Of a stretch of 64,000 bases of DNA, positions 62,045-64,000 are shown in pieces. Within the stretch, counting starts at the first letter, position 1. Every line of letters starts with the position of its first letter. The translations under genes and the position numbers were made by a program. Under the pieces are notes generated by a model. It had not been told where the DNA came from, ran no database searches, and worked only from the letters and a program-made list of their open reading frames with translations. The stretch is from JAKFVC01 sp040386595 (lineage in GTDB: Bacteria > Planctomycetota > Planctomycetia > Planctomycetales > Planctomycetaceae): contig JAZKFE010000003.1 in NCBI GenBank assembly GCA_040386595.1, positions 62,001 to 126,000 on the forward strand, in the 5' to 3' direction.

Positions 62045-62099
62045 ATGTGTGGATCGCCCAAAATCAGAAATAGCCCTTGTGACGTGGCGGTCCACACAT
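62045..62099 (+). other. Long-stem hairpin after the DUF1559 gene
   Basis: ATGTGTGGATCGCC (62045-62058) pairs with GGCGGTCCACACAT (62086-62099): 14 bp with one G-T pair, around a 27-nt loop. It begins 19 nt after the stop. No T run follows (GCTTAACC), so it may stabilise the mRNA end or be a structured element. Confidence 0.5.
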
Positions 62100-62215
62100 G
62101 CTTAACCCGAATGACCTCGTGGCGAATCGATGTTGGCGATAACATGCCAGAAGGATGACTGTTATCGCTGCTAGAGCGGAAAACCGCTCGAACATCTGCT
62201 GTTGAGGTGTGATTC

Positions 62216-62665
62216 ATGTCTGCCGCTGCTGAACTCTTTCTTCAAGCCGCAATCGACGAGGCCCGGAAGGGACTCTCCGAAGGGGGCATTCCGATCGGTT
62301 CCGTTCTGGTCATCGATGGCCAGATTGTCGGCCGAGGACACAATCGCCGAGTCCAACGGGGGAGTGCCATCCTGCACGCCGAAATGGATGCCATCGAGAA
62401 CGCCGGGAGACTGACCTCCAGCGATTATCGTCGAGCAATCCTGTACTCCACACTCTCGCCGTGCGATATGTGCTCGGGAACGGCTCTGCTGTACCGCATT
62501 CCCCGAATCGTGATTGGAGAAAACCGCACATTCCGCGGCCCCGAAGACTACGTACGATCGCGCGGCGTCAATGTCGAGGTTGTCGATAATCAAGAGTGCG
62601 TACAACTGATGGCAGACTTCATCCGCTCTAAGCCAAATCTCTGGAACGAAGATATTGGCGTGTAG
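62216..62665 (+). CDS. Nucleoside/cytosine deaminase (CDA superfamily)
   Basis: 149 aa. Zinc-deaminase motif HAE at H54-E56 and SPCDMCSG with C83 and C86; the start EAGxGLSEGGIPIGSVLVIDGQIVGRGHN fits the cytosine deaminase/tRNA-adenosine deaminase-like group, closest in pattern to yeast Fcy1 (cytosine to uracil). The C-terminus FIRSKPNLWNEDIG is also Fcy1-like. Single gene, ending in a convergent terminator. Confidence 0.9.
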   Translation: MSAAAELFLQAAIDEARKGLSEGGIPIGSVLVIDGQIVGRGHNRRVQRGSAILHAEMDAIENAGRLTSSDYRRAILYSTLSPCDMCSGTALLYRIPRIVIGENRTFRGPEDYVRSRGVNVEVVDNQECVQLMADFIRSKPNLWNEDIGV

Positions 62666-62703
62666 GCAGCATGTCACGGTGGGACAACGAGGAATCGAAA
62701 TGC

Positions 62704-62759
62704 TAGTCCGCAAATAGAAATCGCGGAGTTTTTTTTATTAAGAACTCCGCGAAGGACTA
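62704..62759. terminator. Convergent stem-loop
   Basis: TCGCGGAGTT / AACTCCGCGA (10 bp perfect, 62721-62752) with a T-rich 12-nt loop; TAGTCC (62704) and GGACTA (62754) can extend it. It lies between the deaminase and DUF3606 genes, which converge. The T run is in the loop, not after the stem, so termination mechanism is uncertain. Confidence 0.55.
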
Positions 62760-62806
62760 ATTCTTGCGAACCGGACACAACAGAAGCAGCCGCACAAACC
62801 GCGGAT

Positions 62807-62980
62807 CTATTTTTTGAGGGCGTGTTGGACGGCCTTCGCCGACGACCCCACTTGCTGCACCGTTTCCTTCAGCTTCTCCGGTGAGACACCGAATTTCTTG
62901 GTCCAATATTGGATTTCCCAAGGCTCACTCGTGTTGATCCGCGATCGATCAGGCTGCCCGCGATTCTGTTTGCTGTCCAT
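62807..62980 (-). CDS. DUF3606 protein
   Basis: 57 aa from ATG 62980 with GAGGAAAG upstream. DRSRINTSEPWEIQYWTKKFGVSPEKLKETVQQVGSSAKAVQHAL is a textbook DUF3606 sequence. These tiny proteins are widespread, often in stress-related loci, with no established function. Third gene of the small leftward operon beginning at 63408. Confidence 0.9.
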   Translation of the reverse strand: MDSKQNRGQPDRSRINTSEPWEIQYWTKKFGVSPEKLKETVQQVGSSAKAVQHALKK

Positions 62981-62999
62981 GATCTTTCCTCGACCTGTT

Positions 63000-63203
63000 T
63001 CACCAATGCGTATCGTTGGCCGGGGCACGATCCCCCGGAGTACGCTCGTCGCGCTCACCTTCGCCATCTGGCCCCATCGTGTAGTCCGCAGCGGGCGGGC
63101 CGCACTTTTCGCGATCCTCAAAGGCTTTAGATTGACCGAGTTCCGCCTGCAGTAAGGCGGGTGGCGGCAAGGTTGCGCGATCCGGTTCATGGCGTCGGGA
63201 CAT
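63000..63203 (-). CDS. Small hydrophilic protein
   Basis: 67 aa from ATG 63203 with GGGAGGA upstream (an ATG at 63206 is also in reach). Charged and Pro-rich (MSRRHEPDRATLPPPALLQAE, YTMGPDGEGERDERTPGDRAP), probably disordered. It overlaps the preceding small gene by 17 nt. No family recognised. Confidence 0.6.
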   Translation of the reverse strand: MSRRHEPDRATLPPPALLQAELGQSKAFEDREKCGPPAADYTMGPDGEGERDERTPGDRAPANDTHW

Positions 63204-63408
63204 GATCATCCTCCCTTTGCTGAGACTGAGATTCGACGGGATCGTTGATCGCGGCATTCTCTCCGGGATCGTCGAATTCGTCCTGCGCCTCTTGGGCGGG
63301 CGTCGACTGAGTCGTTCCACCATCGATCGGACTGGTACCGTCGTCGTATCGAGGTACGTCGATCTCTTCTTGTTCGCCAAGATTTAGACTGCGATTGGGA
63401 CCGTTCAT
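63187..63408 (-). CDS. Small acidic protein
   Basis: 73 aa with AGGAGAG upstream of ATG 63408. Acidic and Gln/Asp/Ser-rich (LGEQEEIDVPRYDDGTSPIDGG, EAQDEFDDPGENAAINDPVESQSQQRE), probably disordered. First of three tiny leftward genes ending with DUF3606; the good ribosome sites argue that all three are translated. Function unknown; a general-stress role is a guess from DUF3606 context. Confidence 0.65.
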   Translation of the reverse strand: MNGPNRSLNLGEQEEIDVPRYDDGTSPIDGGTTQSTPAQEAQDEFDDPGENAAINDPVESQSQQREDDHVPTP

Positions 63409-63674
63409 GATCTCTCCTTGGAAAGTAGGAGACCCGCACCTTTATTTTACCTCGCTAAAAAACCGAAAACAGACCAATCACCAAGGCCGCCAACTTTTGC
63501 CGAACAACGCCCCTGTCGGTAGAGGCAAGACGGATCCCCTGTAGGCTTGAAACGGGGCATTGGCTACACTGTCTCTGCTGTCATTGGCCCTGGCTCTGAC
63601 ATTCGACCGCAACCTACTGTCGCATCTACTGATTGCCACCACATCTGCTGCCTGAATGAATGCATGAGGACTGA
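63409..63674. other. Divergent intergenic region
   Basis: About 265 bases between the leftward small-protein operon and the rightward partial gene. AT-rich just upstream of 63408 (TTTATTTTACCTCGC), a likely promoter zone. No other structure recognised. Confidence 0.4.
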
Positions 63675-64000
63675 ATGGCTACCAAGAAGGCACCATTACT
63701 TCCCCCGTCTGCGGAAACTCGAGAGGCGTTGCTGCAGATCATCCGCAGCAGTCAGGAACCGCTGGCGGCCAAGGCTTTGGCAACGCTCCTGGCGGATGCG
63801 CATACGGTTTCAGAGGCCCAGTTGACGCCTCTACTTGAAGAGCTCGCAACGACGGGCGTCTTGCAAAAATATTCTGCAGCCAAAGGTAAGCCGCGCTATT
63901 GGGATCGGGATTTGCGAACGCTCGCACGGGCGTCAATCCTGCAGGCCATTCAGACTGCATCAGCCCCCCTTACCGCCAAGGAATTAATCGGCAAAATTCT
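63675..64000 (+). CDS. Winged-helix-repeat-like protein, N-terminal part
   Basis: 109 codons to the right edge, no stop. ATG 63675 has GAGGA about 4 nt upstream. REALLQIIRSSQEPLAAKALATLLADAHTVSEAQLTPLLEELATTGVLQKYSAAKGKPRYW is a winged-helix-like unit, and ARASILQAIQTASAPLTAKELIGKI begins a second similar unit, so the protein probably consists of tandem small DNA-binding-like domains. No named family recognised. Confidence 0.65.
   Translation, partial: MATKKAPLLPPSAETREALLQIIRSSQEPLAAKALATLLADAHTVSEAQLTPLLEELATTGVLQKYSAAKGKPRYWDRDLRTLARASILQAIQTASAPLTAKELIGKI

Overview
The window is a stretch of a Planctomycetota chromosome, probably family Planctomycetaceae. The signs are characteristic rather than decisive. 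They include several DUF1559 proteins (one with a prepilin-type N-terminus and the H-X9-DG C-terminal motif), a DUF1501 protein with a twin-arginine-like leader, repeated ECF sigma/membrane-protein pairs, a zinc-motif Ser/Thr kinase beside an ECF sigma gene, TIGR03067-like segments and a very long beta-repeat surface protein. No rRNA, tRNA, CRISPR array, IS transposase or prophage was seen. The assembly has three 10-N gaps (55182, 56956, 61793) and two probable single-base frameshifts at homopolymers, so the right third is draft quality.

Layout. 1-4.3 kb: C-terminal part of a giant repeat/FG-GAP surface protein. 4.7-9.4 kb: an ECF sigma gene coupled to a five-helix membrane protein carrying two tandem serine-beta-lactamase-fold domains, the first without its nucleophile. 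9.4-16.1 kb: mostly leftward small genes (UvrA-like ATPase, two DUF1801, SMI1/KNR4, ArsR-SRPBCC pair). 16.4-23.6 kb: DUF2252, an alpha/beta hydrolase, an LRR protein, and an acetate kinase-phosphoketolase operon that would convert sugar phosphates to acetate with ATP gain. 24-29.7 kb: an M41-like protein lacking a metal ligand, a DUF1643-like protein, DUF1501, and a cupin-NmrA pair.

30.1-33.4 kb holds the most interesting locus. It is a tight four-gene operon: a stand-alone P-loop polynucleotide kinase, a Thg1-like 3'-5' polymerase, an ATP-dependent RNA ligase and an HD-phosphoesterase/kinase fusion. Together these could carry out the full heal, rebuild and seal cycle of broken RNA (tRNA is the obvious candidate). 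A small SEC-C protein lies just upstream and a NADAR protein 2 kb downstream.

36.9-41.6 kb: ECF sigma, membrane protein, secreted protein and DUF1559 protein, the first three overlapping. 41.8-49.7 kb: two GntR/ABC modules facing each other. The rightward one has a sigma70-like promoter whose -10 lies inside a perfect palindrome next to the start codon, and its membrane partner carries a leucine-rich loop. 50-51.4 kb: a cytochrome P450, followed by a 170-bp fold-back repeat. 51.7-60 kb (leftward): ECF sigma, kinase, and one very long DUF1559/secretin-like protein broken by gaps and a frameshift. 60.3-64 kb: a frameshifted lipoprotein, a DUF1559 pseudopilin with a gap, a nucleoside deaminase, three tiny proteins including DUF3606, and the start of a winged-helix-like repeat protein that runs off the end.
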